From positions 1 to 54,535 of the forward strand of contig JAAEMS010000134.1 of NCBI GenBank assembly GCA_024225275.1: 54,535 nucleotides of DNA, given 5' to 3'. This DNA is from Actinomycetes bacterium (GTDB lineage Bacteria; Actinomycetota; Acidimicrobiia; Acidimicrobiales; JAAEMS01). The position numbers were made by a program, and so were the translations under genes. Positions 26,617-35,961 of the stretch are shown piece after piece. Numbering within the stretch: position 1 is the first letter of the stretch; the number at the start of each line of letters is the position of its first letter. The notes beneath the pieces are model-generated. The model searched no databases. It worked only from the letters and a program-made list of their open reading frames with translations, and was not told the DNA's origin.

Positions 26617-28011
26617 ATGTCTCTGTACAAGCGACTTCACGACATGCAGACGGCTCCGGCCGAGGGCGGTGCCTCCACCACGGGCACGCCGCGTCGTGAC
26701 CCGGTGATCGATGAGTTGAGGCAGCGAATCCACCACACGCTCATCGACGACCTGGGGCCGATCCTCTACGACAAGCGTTTGTCGGAAGAGGACCTTCGCA
26801 AGAAGGTGCACGATCAGCTGCACGCCGCCCTCATCCAGGAACGGGCACCCCTGTCGGCCGCCGACAAGGCCCAGCTCATCCAGGACGTGTCCGACGACAT
26901 TCTCGGCTACGGCCCGATCGACCAGCTCCTCCGGGACGAAAACGTCTCGGAGATCATGGTCAATGGTCCGAACAAGGTCTACGTCGAACGCGGCGGCAAG
27001 CTCGAGAAGGACACCGGGATCACGTTCATCGACGAGACCCACCTGCGTCGTATCATCGACAAGATCGTGGGCCAGATCGGCCGTCGTATCGATGAGTCGA
27101 GCCCCCTCTGCGACGCCCGCCTCCCTGATGGCTCCCGTGTCAACGCGGTGATCCACCCGTTGGCGATCGACGGTCCCTTCCTCACCATTCGCAAGTTCTC
27201 GGCCGACCCCCTCCAGATCGATGATCTGATCCGGTTCGGCACCCTGAACGCCCATGCCGCCCGCTTCCTGCAGGCCTGCATCGTCGGCAAGCTCAACGTG
27301 GTGGTGTCCGGTGGTACCGGTACCGGTAAGACCACGACCCTCAACGTGCTGTCCTCCTTCATTCCCGCCGATGAGCGCATCGTCACCGTCGAGGACGCCA
27401 AGGAGCTTCAGCTCCACCAGGACCATGTGCTGGCGCTCGAGTCCCGCCCCGCCAACATCGAAGGCCGCGGCGAGATCACCATTCGTGACCTGGTCAAGAA
27501 CACCCTGCGTATGCGGCCCGACCGCATCGTCGTCGGTGAGTGTCGTGGCGGCGAGGCCCTGGACATGCTCCAGGCCATGAACACCGGTCACGACGGCTCG
27601 CTGACCACGATTCACGCGAACACTCCCCGAGACACCCTGTCCCGTATGGAGACCCTGACCCTGCTGGCCGGCTTCGACCTTCCGATTCGGGCCATCCGTG
27701 AGCAGGTCGCCTCCGCGGTGAACCTCATCGTGCAGCTGTCCCGTCTGCGGGACGGCACCAGGCGCATCACCCACATCACCGAAGTACAGGGTATGGAGGG
27801 CGACGTCATCACCCTCCAGGACATCTTCCTGTTCGACTTCGCCGCCGGCGTCGACGAGAACGGCAAGTTCCGGGGTCAGCTCAAGGCGACCGGAGTGAGG
27901 CCCAAGTTCGTCGAGAAACTCGCCGACCTGGGTATCCGCCTTGGCCCTGAGGTGTTCACCCCGGGCGATCAGGCCAAGCGCCAGGTCGCAAGCCGATCGG
28001 TGGGTCGCTGA
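26617..28011 (+). CDS. cpaF: Tad pilus assembly ATPase CpaF/TadA
   Basis: The secretion ATPase that powers pilus extension and possibly retraction. In 464 residues it shows the N-terminal helical region with [11 protein letters not shown], then [17 protein letters not shown], and the catalytic domain. There the Walker A is [15 protein letters not shown] (about 230), the Asp box is [11 protein letters not shown], and Walker B lies in [19 protein letters not shown]. The His box is [21 protein letters not shown] precedes the ATG. A small CGTCGTAACGACG palindrome lies in the 47-base gap before it. The stop overlaps the tadB start. Confidence 0.95.
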   Translation: MSLYKRLHDMQTAPAEGGASTTGTPRRDPVIDELRQRIHHTLIDDLGPILYDKRLSEEDLRKKVHDQLHAALIQERAPLSAADKAQLIQDVSDDILGYGPIDQLLRDENVSEIMVNGPNKVYVERGGKLEKDTGITFIDETHLRRIIDKIVGQIGRRIDESSPLCDARLPDGSRVNAVIHPLAIDGPFLTIRKFSADPLQIDDLIRFGTLNAHAARFLQACIVGKLNVVVSGGTGTGKTTTLNVLSSFIPADERIVTVEDAKELQLHQDHVLALESRPANIEGRGEITIRDLVKNTLRMRPDRIVVGECRGGEALDMLQAMNTGHDGSLTTIHANTPRDTLSRMETLTLLAGFDLPIRAIREQVASAVNLIVQLSRLRDGTRRITHITEVQGMEGDVITLQDIFLFDFAAGVDENGKFRGQLKATGVRPKFVEKLADLGIRLGPEVFTPGDQAKRQVASRSVGR

Positions 28012-30047
28012 TGCAATCGGCCACCCACCGAGGTCCCCAGAGCCGGGTGCTCGATGCCCGGCTGATCGCCGCCATGGCGGCCATCGTTGCTCTCATCTGC
28101 CTGATTGCCGCGCCGTCGGCGTTTGCCCAGGACGAGGGAGAGGCCAGTGCCCCTCCCATCATTCGTCGGGTCGACTCCCGAGCCGCCGGAACGACCCAGC
28201 TGACGGTGGTCGACACCAGCGGCGCCTCCTCGCTCACCGAGGTGGCCGTCCAGGAGGAGGGTGCAGACGTCCAGGTGACCGGCATCAACCCCGTCGTCGG
28301 GTCCGATCTTCCCGTCTACACAGCCATCGTCTTCGACACCTCCGATCTGATGACCCGCCAGGATGCCTACGAGGGGGCCAAAGCCGCCGTTGAGCAGTTG
28401 GTGCGGGCCAAGAGCGACAACGAACTGTTCGCCCTGGTCGTCACCGGTGGCGGGGCGCGGGTCCTCTCCGAGTTCACCCCCAGCGAGTCCGCGGTTCTCG
28501 AGTCCCTCGACAGGATGGATCCCGTGGGCAAGTCGGCCTTGTACGACGGCGTCTCCACCGCTGTTGATCTCTTCCGAGGTTCGGACACGTTCCAAACCAC
28601 CGATGCGGTTGGCCAGATCCTGCTCGTGGCCGGATCGGGCGATGAGCTGTCCAGTGAGGGCGGCTTCTCCATCGCCCGCGGTGGGGCCTCGTCAGAAGGG
28701 CTGCTCGTCCTGGCCGCCGGCTTCGAGGGCTCGGGGTCCAACCCGGCTTCAGCTTTGCGGGAGTTCGTCAACAACACCACGACCGGCACCGGTGGCGCCT
28801 ACCTCGGTGCGGCCGAAGGATCCGGCATCGGCGAGGCCGTCGCCGGTGTGGGCTCGTTGATCTCCTCGCAGTACCTGGTCGACTACAACACGACCACCGA
28901 TGAGCCCGGTGGCCTCGATGTCACGGTCACGGTGGCCGGGGCGGCAACCGGCCTGTCGTTCACCAACGAGGCCTACACCGACGGTGTGTCCGCCCTCCGG
29001 CCAGCCTCCATCGCCGGCGGCAAGGGCCTTGCCATCTTCCAGCAGCCCATGGGCCTCTACCTCGGTCTGGCCCTGGTGCTCCTCGCGGCCGGCTTGGCCG
29101 TGTACGCCCTGGGCGTCCTGTTCGCCGGCGGCGAGAGCCGCCTCGAGTCGATGCTGGCCAACTACTCCGACGGGTTCGACGTCGAGCGTCCAGGTGAGTT
29201 CGTCGACGAGGACGAGGAAACGGGGTCGGGGGCCATTCTCGAACGGGCCTTCGCCATGACCGAGGGCTTTGCCGAACGGCAGGGCCTGCTGGCCCGTGCC
29301 GAGGTCATGCTCGAGAAGGCCGACATGCCGCTCAGGGCCGGAGAGGCCCTGTTCTTCTATGTCACGATCATCACGTCCTTGGTGGTTGGTGTGGCCTTCT
29401 TGACAGTGGCTTTCGGCGGCGGTCTGAACCTGATGTTGGTTCTGATCGTCGGTCTGCTCGGTCTGCTGCTACCCCCCGCCTTCGTCAACTACAAGGCGGG
29501 ACGCCGCCAGAAGGCGTTCGTGGCCCAGCTCCCCGACACCCTCCATCTCCTCGCCGGAACGCTGAAAGCGGGCTACTCGCTCCAGCAGGGCTTCGAGGCG
29601 ACCTCCCATGAGGTCGTCGATCCCATGGGCGCCGAGCTCCGTCGGGTCATGACCGAGGCCCGCTTGGGTCGCGACCTCGAGGATGCCCTCGAGAGTGCAG
29701 CGGAGCGGCTCGAGAGCGACGACTTTGCCTGGGCCGTCATGGCCATCAAGATCCAGCGAGAGGTCGGCGGCAACTTGGCCGAGCTCCTGATGACTGTGGG
29801 CGAGACCATGCAGGCCCGAGATCGCCTGCGGGGTGAGGTTGCGGCACTCACGGCCGAAGGCAAGGTGTCGGCCATCGTGCTGGGCCTGCTGCCTGTCGGT
29901 CTGGGGGCAGCGATGTGGGTGATCAACCCGGACTACATCAACCTGCTCATCACTGAACGAACCGGGAACTTCATGCTGGGTGGGGCCATCACGCTCGCCC
30001 TGGTCGGGTTCGCGTGGATGAAGAAGGTGATCTCCATTGAGATCTGA
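28011..30047 (+). CDS. tadB: TadB inner-membrane platform protein fused to an exported vWA-like domain
   Basis: TadB-type proteins form the membrane platform on which the CpaF ATPase acts. The last 300 residues are a normal T2SSF module: cytoplasmic helices (LPDTLHLLAGTLKAGYSLQQ, IQREVGGNLAELL) and three or four membrane helices. Ahead of it are 340 extra residues: a signal peptide (AALICLIAAPSAFAQ, about 25-40) and a von Willebrand A-like domain with VYTAIVFDTSDLM, then FALVVTGGGARVL and ALYDGVSTAVDLF. Its metal site is DTSDL, lacking the last serine of DxSxS. A membrane helix at about 345-368 links the two. The fusion would place the vWA domain outside the membrane. Confidence 0.87.
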   Translation: MQSATHRGPQSRVLDARLIAAMAAIVALICLIAAPSAFAQDEGEASAPPIIRRVDSRAAGTTQLTVVDTSGASSLTEVAVQEEGADVQVTGINPVVGSDLPVYTAIVFDTSDLMTRQDAYEGAKAAVEQLVRAKSDNELFALVVTGGGARVLSEFTPSESAVLESLDRMDPVGKSALYDGVSTAVDLFRGSDTFQTTDAVGQILLVAGSGDELSSEGGFSIARGGASSEGLLVLAAGFEGSGSNPASALREFVNNTTTGTGGAYLGAAEGSGIGEAVAGVGSLISSQYLVDYNTTTDEPGGLDVTVTVAGAATGLSFTNEAYTDGVSALRPASIAGGKGLAIFQQPMGLYLGLALVLLAAGLAVYALGVLFAGGESRLESMLANYSDGFDVERPGEFVDEDEETGSGAILERAFAMTEGFAERQGLLARAEVMLEKADMPLRAGEALFFYVTIITSLVVGVAFLTVAFGGGLNLMLVLIVGLLGLLLPPAFVNYKAGRRQKAFVAQLPDTLHLLAGTLKAGYSLQQGFEATSHEVVDPMGAELRRVMTEARLGRDLEDALESAAERLESDDFAWAVMAIKIQREVGGNLAELLMTVGETMQARDRLRGEVAALTAEGKVSAIVLGLLPVGLGAAMWVINPDYINLLITERTGNFMLGGAITLALVGFAWMKKVISIEI

Positions 30048-30080
30048 CCCGAACCGCTGCGACACGGAAGGGACGACACG

Positions 30081-31019
30081 ATGGACCTGATCCAGACTGC
30101 TCCGCTCGAATACATCATCGGTGGCCTCGCCGCCGCCGTAGGTTTGACCATCTGGGCCGTTCTGGCCGGAGCTGAAGAGCGATCGGTTGTTCGCAGCTCA
30201 CTGCGTCAGCTCGACGACTACGAAGTCGAGAGCGTCCGCGACCAGGATCTGCTCAACCCGCTGGCTCAGCGGGCTTTCCTACCGGTACTTCAGGGTCTGG
30301 TCGGCCTCGGCCGACGCCTCACCCCGGTGGGCTACATCGACGGGGTACGGCGCAAGTTCATTCTCTCGGGCAATCCCTCGGCCGAAGCGGTCGACCGCTT
30401 CCTGGCCATTCGGGTCGTCACCGTGGTGTTGGTCCCGGTCATCTTCATCATGGTCTATCTGGTCAACCCCACGGGTCTGGTCGGCTTGAAGCAGCACGGT
30501 ACGTTCGTCTTGCTCGGCCTGGCCCTGATGCTGGGCCCCGACGCCAAGCTGAACCGCCGGGTTGCCGAGCGCAAGCAGCTCCTACTGAACGCGCTCCCCG
30601 ACACCATGGACCTCCTGGTCATCAGCGTCGAGGCCGGTCTCGGCTTCGAACAGGCCATCGATCGCACCGCCGGTGCCGTGCCCGGTCCCCTCAGTCAGGA
30701 GTTCGCCCGCATGTTGGGTGAGACCCGGGCAGGCTCGAGTCGGGCTGATGCCATGCGGGCCATGGAGGCCCGCTGCGATGTCCCAGAGATCCGGTCGTTC
30801 GTTCTGGCCATCCTCCAGGCTGACACCTTCGGTGTATCGATCGGCCGGGTACTTCGTAGCCAGGCTGTCGAAATGCGGATCAAACGGCGCCAGGCCGCTC
30901 AGGAGCGGGCCATGAAGGCCCCCATCAAGATGATGGTGCCGATGGTGTTCTGTGTGTTCCCGGCCCTGTTCGTGGTGGTGATCGGTCCCGCGGTCATCAA
31001 GATCGGTCAGAACTTCTGA
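30081..31019 (+). CDS. tadC: TadC-like pilus assembly membrane protein
   Basis: The second T2SSF platform protein, 312 residues. It has one N-terminal membrane helix (IIGGLAAAVGLTIWAVL), two central ones (about 110-150), the cytoplasmic helical bundle with LNALPDTMDLLVISVEAGLG and MEARCDVPEIRSFVLAILQA, and a final helix (MVFCVFPALFVVVIGPAV). TadB and TadC normally pair as a heterodimer. The ATG has GGAAGGGACG about 8 bases upstream. It follows tadB by 33 bases. Confidence 0.92.
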   Translation: MDLIQTAPLEYIIGGLAAAVGLTIWAVLAGAEERSVVRSSLRQLDDYEVESVRDQDLLNPLAQRAFLPVLQGLVGLGRRLTPVGYIDGVRRKFILSGNPSAEAVDRFLAIRVVTVVLVPVIFIMVYLVNPTGLVGLKQHGTFVLLGLALMLGPDAKLNRRVAERKQLLLNALPDTMDLLVISVEAGLGFEQAIDRTAGAVPGPLSQEFARMLGETRAGSSRADAMRAMEARCDVPEIRSFVLAILQADTFGVSIGRVLRSQAVEMRIKRRQAAQERAMKAPIKMMVPMVFCVFPALFVVVIGPAVIKIGQNF

Positions 31020-31040
31020 TCCGGCTTGGCCGGCCCACCA

Positions 31041-32495
31041 ATGAACACCCGGACGGCAACCCCGTCCACCCCTGTCGAGACCGGACGTCCCGATCGGGCT
31101 TGGGGTCCGATCCTGGGTCTGGTCCTGGTGGGGATCGCGGCGCTCGAAGCCGCTCGTCCCCTGGGTGACAACTCGTTTCTCACCCACCTGTCGACCGGCC
31201 GGTTGATCCTGGAGGGCGGTGGCCTCCCGGTCTCTGACCCCTACACGTTCACCAGCGCGGGCGAATCATGGATCGCCCAGTCGTGGTTCGCATCGGTTCT
31301 CTACGCCCTGGTCGAGGCCGGTAGCGGTGGGCTCGGTCTGCGCCTACTGCACATGAGCCTCGTCGCTGTTCTGGCTGCCCTGGTGTGGTGGCTGACGTCC
31401 CCCGCTGTCGCCCCCACCACCCGCTTGGTGGTGGCTGCCCCGGTGATCATGCTCGGCCTGAGTCGTTGGAGTGAACGGCCCCACCTCCTGGGTTTGATCG
31501 GCCTGGCCCTGGTTCTGGCGGCTCTGCAGGGCCGGATCGACCCTCGCCTGTTGGTACCGGTGATGTGGGTATGGGTCAACAGCCACGGATCGTTCCCTCT
31601 GGCCTTCGCTCTGGTCGGCGCCTGGCTGATGGGGGCCTTGATGGACCGGCGCGGCGTGGGGCCGGCGCTCACGACCCTCGCCTGGGTGGTCGCCGGCGTC
31701 CTGGTGGCGGGCCTGAATCCCTATGGGCCCCGACTCTGGGTGTTCCCCCTCGAGCTGATGGGCCGTTCGGACGTACTCCGCGAGTACGTCAAGGAGTGGC
31801 AGCCCATCGGGATCGGTCAGAGGTCTGCCATGATCTTCGCGGTCATCGTCCTGCTGGCTGTCCTGGCCGCCAGCCGGACCCGACGATGGGCAGAGGTACT
31901 ACCGGCGGTGGGGTTTGCCGTCGGGGCGTTCATGAGCACCCGCAACACCGCTCCGGCCACCATCGTCATGATCCCGGTCCTGGTGCGGGGCCTGACCGGC
32001 GAGGAGATTGGCCGACTCCCCTCTGTGTCGGCGGCTACTGCCCGTCGCGTCATGACGGCCCTGACCGGTGTTTTCGCTCTCGCCGTGGTCGCTCTGCTTG
32101 GGGTGGTCCCGAGCTGGGACTGGGAAGGTTATCCGACCGTCTCGCTGGACAAGGCCACCGATCTGGGGCTGACCGATCCTTCGGTTCGGCTCGTCGCCCG
32201 TGACTTCGTCGGGAACCTGAGGGCATTCCGTGAGGGGGCCCACCAGTCGATCTTCATCGATGACCGCTATGAGCTGCACGACGAGGAGCTCATCAGCGAC
32301 CAGGCCCAGCTCCTGAACGGCATCTCCTGGGAAGAGATCCTCGACCGCTACCGGGCCGATGTCGTGCTGTGGGAGGCCGACACGGAATTGGGTCAGGCTC
32401 TGGTGGAGTCGGATCAGTGGGAGACGATCGAGTCTGAGCCCGGGTGGATCATGGCCTGTCGACGCGACAGCATGGTCGCATCCAACTGCCGCTGA
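31041..32495 (+). CDS. Polytopic membrane protein at the end of the tad operon
   Basis: A 484-residue protein with about ten membrane helices and a soluble C-terminal part of about 120 residues. The first extracytoplasmic loop begins DNSFLTHLSTGRLILEGGG and continues SDPYTFTSAGESW. That pattern (acidic residue, HL, G, SDPYT) recalls GT-C-fold glycosyltransferases that use lipid-linked sugars. A TTG 15 bases upstream is in frame, but ATG 31041 gives a better start. Its place directly after tadC suggests a role with the pilus, perhaps glycosylation of pilin. That is inference; no characterised family is recognised. Confidence 0.7.
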   Translation: MNTRTATPSTPVETGRPDRAWGPILGLVLVGIAALEAARPLGDNSFLTHLSTGRLILEGGGLPVSDPYTFTSAGESWIAQSWFASVLYALVEAGSGGLGLRLLHMSLVAVLAALVWWLTSPAVAPTTRLVVAAPVIMLGLSRWSERPHLLGLIGLALVLAALQGRIDPRLLVPVMWVWVNSHGSFPLAFALVGAWLMGALMDRRGVGPALTTLAWVVAGVLVAGLNPYGPRLWVFPLELMGRSDVLREYVKEWQPIGIGQRSAMIFAVIVLLAVLAASRTRRWAEVLPAVGFAVGAFMSTRNTAPATIVMIPVLVRGLTGEEIGRLPSVSAATARRVMTALTGVFALAVVALLGVVPSWDWEGYPTVSLDKATDLGLTDPSVRLVARDFVGNLRAFREGAHQSIFIDDRYELHDEELISDQAQLLNGISWEEILDRYRADVVLWEADTELGQALVESDQWETIESEPGWIMACRRDSMVASNCR

Positions 32496-32515
32496 CCAGC
32501 TCCGTGGAGGTCAGC
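32491..32515. terminator. Bidirectional hairpin over two convergent stop codons
   Basis: GCTGACC (32491-32497) pairs with GGTCAGC (32509-32515). The stop codons of the tad-operon membrane protein and of coaE lie within it. The stem is short and there is no T-run. Confidence 0.45.
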
Positions 32516-33155
32516 TCTCGGCGTCGTCGGCACTCGGTGTGTGGGGCGGCCACTCGGTCTGTTCGAGGCCTTGCATCCACTGCCAGCATCGCTGGATCTC
32601 GGCTTCGAGGTCGGTGGGTGAGCCGGAGTTGTCGATCACGAAATTGGCCAGGGCCAGGCGGTCCTCGCGTGATGCCTGATTGCGGATCCGGGCTTCAGCG
32701 TCGTCTCGCTCCATGCCCCGGAACTCGACCAGTCGCAACACCGCCGTCTCGGTGGGGATGTCGATGACGGCGGTGGCCGAGTTCCCGTAGACGTGCTCAC
32801 CCTCGGCGAGGAGGGGGATGTCGAGAATCACGATTCCGTCGGTGTGGGCCAACTCGGTGGCCCGACGGCGGATCTCAGTGCGGATGAGGGGCCCCACCAG
32901 CTTGTTCAGGGTGGCGAGCGCCTCCTTGTCATTGAAGACCAGGGTGGCCACCGAGGGCCGGTCGAGCTCGCCGTCATCGCCCACGATCCCGTCCCCGAAG
33001 TGCCCCACCATGGCTTCGAAGGCCGCCCCTCCAGGCTTCTGCAGGTCTCGGGCGACGCCGTCGGCATCGATGATCGCCGCCTCCAGTTCGGCCAGCCGCG
33101 CCGAAACCGTCGACTTTCCGCTACCGATTCCCCCGGTCAAAGCCACGTATCTCAC
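32511..33155 (-). CDS. coaE: Dephospho-CoA kinase
   Basis: CoaE phosphorylates the ribose 3' hydroxyl of dephospho-CoA, the last step of coenzyme A synthesis. The 214-residue P-loop kinase has VALTGGIGSGKSTVS at the N-terminus, IIDADGVARDL near 27, RTEIRRRA near 93, and VILDIPLLAE with the lid region RDDAEARIRNQASREDR near 150-166. GTG 33155 gives the normal start; the longer frame adds a basic stretch with no support. It is transcribed against the flanking tad genes and looks like an inserted housekeeping gene. Confidence 0.94.
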   Translation of the reverse strand: MRYVALTGGIGSGKSTVSARLAELEAAIIDADGVARDLQKPGGAAFEAMVGHFGDGIVGDDGELDRPSVATLVFNDKEALATLNKLVGPLIRTEIRRRATELAHTDGIVILDIPLLAEGEHVYGNSATAVIDIPTETAVLRLVEFRGMERDDAEARIRNQASREDRLALANFVIDNSGSPTDLEAEIQRCWQWMQGLEQTEWPPHTPSADDAES

Positions 33156-33169
33156 GGCCGGGCACCCTA
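33156..33169 (-). promoter_or_regulatory. -10 element for leaderless coaE mRNA
   Basis: TAGGGT (33169-33164 on the minus strand) lies 8 bases before the GTG start. Confidence 0.4.
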
Positions 33170-33270
33170 TCGCGCCCCCAGACCCCGGGCGCGCTGGTAG
33201 GACCAGGGAACCACCGAGGTGGGCGGTCTCGCGGCTGACGTGGGTCGGCAAGGGCAACGTAATAGTCCGT

Positions 33271-33287
33271 AGGGCTCAAGTGTCCCT
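33271..33287. promoter_or_regulatory. Imperfect palindrome upstream of the sensor kinase
   Basis: AGGG-N9-CCCT lies 37 bases before the kinase start. On the minus strand it reads AGGGACACTTGAGCCCT, loosely like the GGGACT-type sites bound by NarL/DosR-family regulators. The downstream operon encodes such a regulator. The match is weak. Confidence 0.25.
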
Positions 33288-33323
33288 GGTCCCAACCGAT
33301 CAGGGAATTGCAGGACGTCCCCA

Positions 33324-35144
33324 GTGGCGGACCCGATGATTCTTATGAACAGCCTCTCCATGCTCGATCAGGAGCCCCGCCTCGAAGAACCGCCCCGGCG
33401 TCTTCTGCCGCGCGTGGTGGAGAACATCCAGGACCAGACGGCCCGCCTGCGTGGTGCCGGCGGAATGCGTGACGACGATGAGTCGCTCGACACGGTCAAG
33501 CTGTTCGAACAGGTCGACCGGCTCAAGCCCTTCGGCCCGGCGATCCTGTCGATCCGTTGGGGTACGACCGTTGTATCGGCTGCTCTGACGGTCCCCTCGA
33601 TCGCGACGCTCGAGATACTCACCGTCTTCTGGTTCTTCGTGATCGCGGCCTACACCGTGCTGCGCACCGTGAACCCGGTTCGATACGTAGGCGACACCCG
33701 CAGCCTCCTCAGGGTGCTGATCGAGGTCGGCATTCATGTGCTGGCTGTCGTCGGAACCGGCTACTGGGATTCGCCCCTGGTGGGCAGCCTTGTCACCGCG
33801 ATCATGGTGGCCGGTTTTGCCCGTGGCTTCGCCTTCTCCCTCCGCATCGGAATTGTGTCGGCCCTCGCCGTGTCGATTCCCGACTACGCCCGGGCCGACT
33901 ACGAAGTCGCTGATCTCGCGCTGGCCGCCCAGTGGTCAACCGTTCTTCTCCTGGTGGCCGTCGTGGCCGGCTACGCCCGGCGCATCAGTGGCGAGGCCGA
34001 TCTTCAGCAGAGCCTGGCCATCGAGCGCCTCGACCGGTTGGCCGACGCCAACGCCCTGTTGTTCTCGTTGCACCGGATCGCCCAGACTCTCCCGGCCTCG
34101 CTCGACTACGACGACGTCCTGGACTCGACCATCCTCCGGCTGCGGGGCCTGCTCGATTTCGAGATGGCGGCCATCCTGATGGTCGACGAAACCGATTCGA
34201 GCTGGCAGGTGGTTCGCCAACAGGGCAATCGCATCCCCGGAGCTTACGGGGCCGACGAGCTGCCCCTGCCCGTCCAGTCCGCGGTGGAGTCGGCCCGGCC
34301 GGTCATGCGGGAGAACCTCCTGGCCAAGAAGGGTGGGGGAGGTCTGGCACCCAGCATGGTGTCCGGGCTCTACGCCCCCTTGATGGCCCGCGGCTCGCTC
34401 ATCGGCCTGGTGGCCGTGGAGCACACCGAGAGTCGCCGCTACGGGGCCCGGGACATGGAGTTGTTCGCCGGCTTCGTCGAGCCTGTGGCTCTGGCCATCG
34501 ACAATGCCCGCTGGTTCCAGCGGCTCCGCACCGTTGGCGCTGACGAGGAGCGGACCCGGATCGCCCGGGACCTCCACGACCGGATCGGCCAGTCGCTGGC
34601 CTATCTCGCCATCGAGCTCGACCGCCTCGTCTCGAAGGAGCAACGGGGTGAGGAAATCGGCGCCAACCTCGATCAGCTCCGGGCCGACGTGCGCGGGGTC
34701 ATCTCCGAGGTGCGCGACACCCTCTATGACCTCCGGACCGATGTGTCCGATGCCAAGACGATCGTCGCCACCCTCGACGAGTACGTCGAGCGGGTCAGGC
34801 AGCGCAGCAGGCTCGAGATCACCCTCCGGGTCGATCAAGGGGAAGAACGCCTCCCGATCCTTCAGGAACGGGAGATGTGGCGAATCGCCCAGGAAGCGCT
34901 CACGAACGTGGAGCGTCATGCCGAGGCCACCAAGGTCCGGATTCTGTGGCGATCGAACGGCAAGGCGGCCGCCCTCGAGGTGGCCGACAACGGTAAGGGA
35001 TTTCCGCCCGGTCGAGCCGGACGCCTGGATTCCTACGGGATTCTCGGCATGCGGGAACGGGCATCAAGTATCGGGGCAACGCTCGACATCATTTCCGCCC
35101 CAGGAGAAGGGACCAGAGTACGGTGCTACCTCGCTCAGGCATGA
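33324..35144 (+). CDS. NarL-type sensor histidine kinase with GAF domain
   Basis: A 606-residue membrane kinase. About five or six hydrophobic helices lie between 75 and 215, followed by a GAF-like domain (about 245-405; MAAILMVDETDSSWQVV). The HisKA_3 dimerisation helix EERTRIARDLHDRIGQSLAYL has the phospho-histidine at about 422. A short HATPase domain follows with REMWRIAQEALTNVERHAEA, VADNGKGF and GILGMRERA. GTG 33324 is the longest start; ATGs at 33336, 33345 and 33360 are possible. The stop overlaps the regulator's ATG. The GAF ligand is unknown. Confidence 0.9.
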   Translation: MADPMILMNSLSMLDQEPRLEEPPRRLLPRVVENIQDQTARLRGAGGMRDDDESLDTVKLFEQVDRLKPFGPAILSIRWGTTVVSAALTVPSIATLEILTVFWFFVIAAYTVLRTVNPVRYVGDTRSLLRVLIEVGIHVLAVVGTGYWDSPLVGSLVTAIMVAGFARGFAFSLRIGIVSALAVSIPDYARADYEVADLALAAQWSTVLLLVAVVAGYARRISGEADLQQSLAIERLDRLADANALLFSLHRIAQTLPASLDYDDVLDSTILRLRGLLDFEMAAILMVDETDSSWQVVRQQGNRIPGAYGADELPLPVQSAVESARPVMRENLLAKKGGGGLAPSMVSGLYAPLMARGSLIGLVAVEHTESRRYGARDMELFAGFVEPVALAIDNARWFQRLRTVGADEERTRIARDLHDRIGQSLAYLAIELDRLVSKEQRGEEIGANLDQLRADVRGVISEVRDTLYDLRTDVSDAKTIVATLDEYVERVRQRSRLEITLRVDQGEERLPILQEREMWRIAQEALTNVERHAEATKVRILWRSNGKAAALEVADNGKGFPPGRAGRLDSYGILGMRERASSIGATLDIISAPGEGTRVRCYLAQA

Positions 35145-35815
35145 ACGACGACGGCCAGGATCAGGGGCGACCCCCCATCCGGCTCATGTTGGCCGACGAC
35201 CACCGGATGCTCCGCGAGGGCCTCCGCCGCTCGATGCTCGAACAGGGCTTCGATGTGGTGGGGGAGGCCTGCGACGGAGCCGAAGCGGTGGAGATGGCCG
35301 CCCGTCTCCAACCCGAGGTGATCCTCATGGACGTCACCATGCCGGGTCTGGACGGGGTCGAGGCCACCCGGCGGGTGCGCTCTGCCCTTCCCCATGTTCG
35401 GGTGGTGATGCTGACCATGCACGCCGACCAGGACGTCCTCGCGGACGCCGTGAGGGCCGGAGCCTCTGGCTACCTGGTGAAGGACTGCTCGACCGAGGAG
35501 ATCGCTGACGCCGTCCGTATGGCCGCCAACGGCGAGACCGCCCTGTCGCCCCAGCTGGCCGCCTCGATGCTCCAGGAGGTCCGTCGCCTGGACCAGCCGG
35601 TGCACGAGGAGGAGCGGATCATCACCCGCCGCGAGGAGGAGGTCCTCCAGCTGATCGCGGACGGCTGTTCGACCCCCGAGGTCGCCGAACGCCTCTACAT
35701 CTCGCAGAAGACGGTCAAGAACCACCTGGCGTCGATCTACCAGAAGCTCGACGCCCGCGACCGCACTCAGGCCGTCCTGAGGGCCGTCCGCATGGGCATC
35801 GTGAGCCTGCATTAG
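35141..35815 (+). CDS. LuxR/NarL-family response regulator
   Basis: A 224-residue regulator paired with the upstream kinase. The receiver shows IRLMLADDHRMLREGL, the phospho-aspartate in VILMDVTMPGLDG (about 63), VVMLTMH and GYLVKD. The DNA-binding domain has TRREEEVLQLIADGCSTPEV followed by ISQKTVKNHLASIYQKLDAR. ATG 35141 overlaps the kinase stop (ATGA); the frame extends upstream to GTG 35123 but without need. The pilin genes begin about 150 bases downstream and are natural candidates for its targets, as are the tad genes. Confidence 0.94.
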   Translation: MNDDGQDQGRPPIRLMLADDHRMLREGLRRSMLEQGFDVVGEACDGAEAVEMAARLQPEVILMDVTMPGLDGVEATRRVRSALPHVRVVMLTMHADQDVLADAVRAGASGYLVKDCSTEEIADAVRMAANGETALSPQLAASMLQEVRRLDQPVHEEERIITRREEEVLQLIADGCSTPEVAERLYISQKTVKNHLASIYQKLDARDRTQAVLRAVRMGIVSLH

Positions 35816-35891
35816 GCGATCTTGGAGGCGGCCCCGAGTCTTTGATCCGAACGGACTATCAAGACTGGTGGGGTGCTCGTCGAAAGATCTT

Positions 35892-35906
35892 GTGACATCA
35901 CGTCAC
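35892..35906. promoter_or_regulatory. GTGAC-N5-GTCAC palindrome upstream of the pilin gene
   Basis: GTGAC and GTCAC are perfect inverted arms around ATCAC, 56 bases before the proposed pilin start. It resembles a dimeric regulator site, distantly Crp-like (TGTGA...TCAC with one extra base). The bound protein is unknown. Confidence 0.4.
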
Positions 35907-35961
35907 GTGGCCGGCAATCCGTCCGGTCATGAGGAGTAAGAATACGGGAGCCCTTCCAATC

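Noticed and set aside
26173..27774. A 533-codon minus-strand frame opposite cpaE/cpaF
   Set aside because: Antisense shadow of two well-identified genes, with D/G/V-biased composition and no domain.
35891..35907. Crp binding site at the pilin promoter
   Set aside because: TGTGA and TCAC arms are 7 bases apart where Crp needs 6, and the last base differs. Kept only as an unassigned palindrome.
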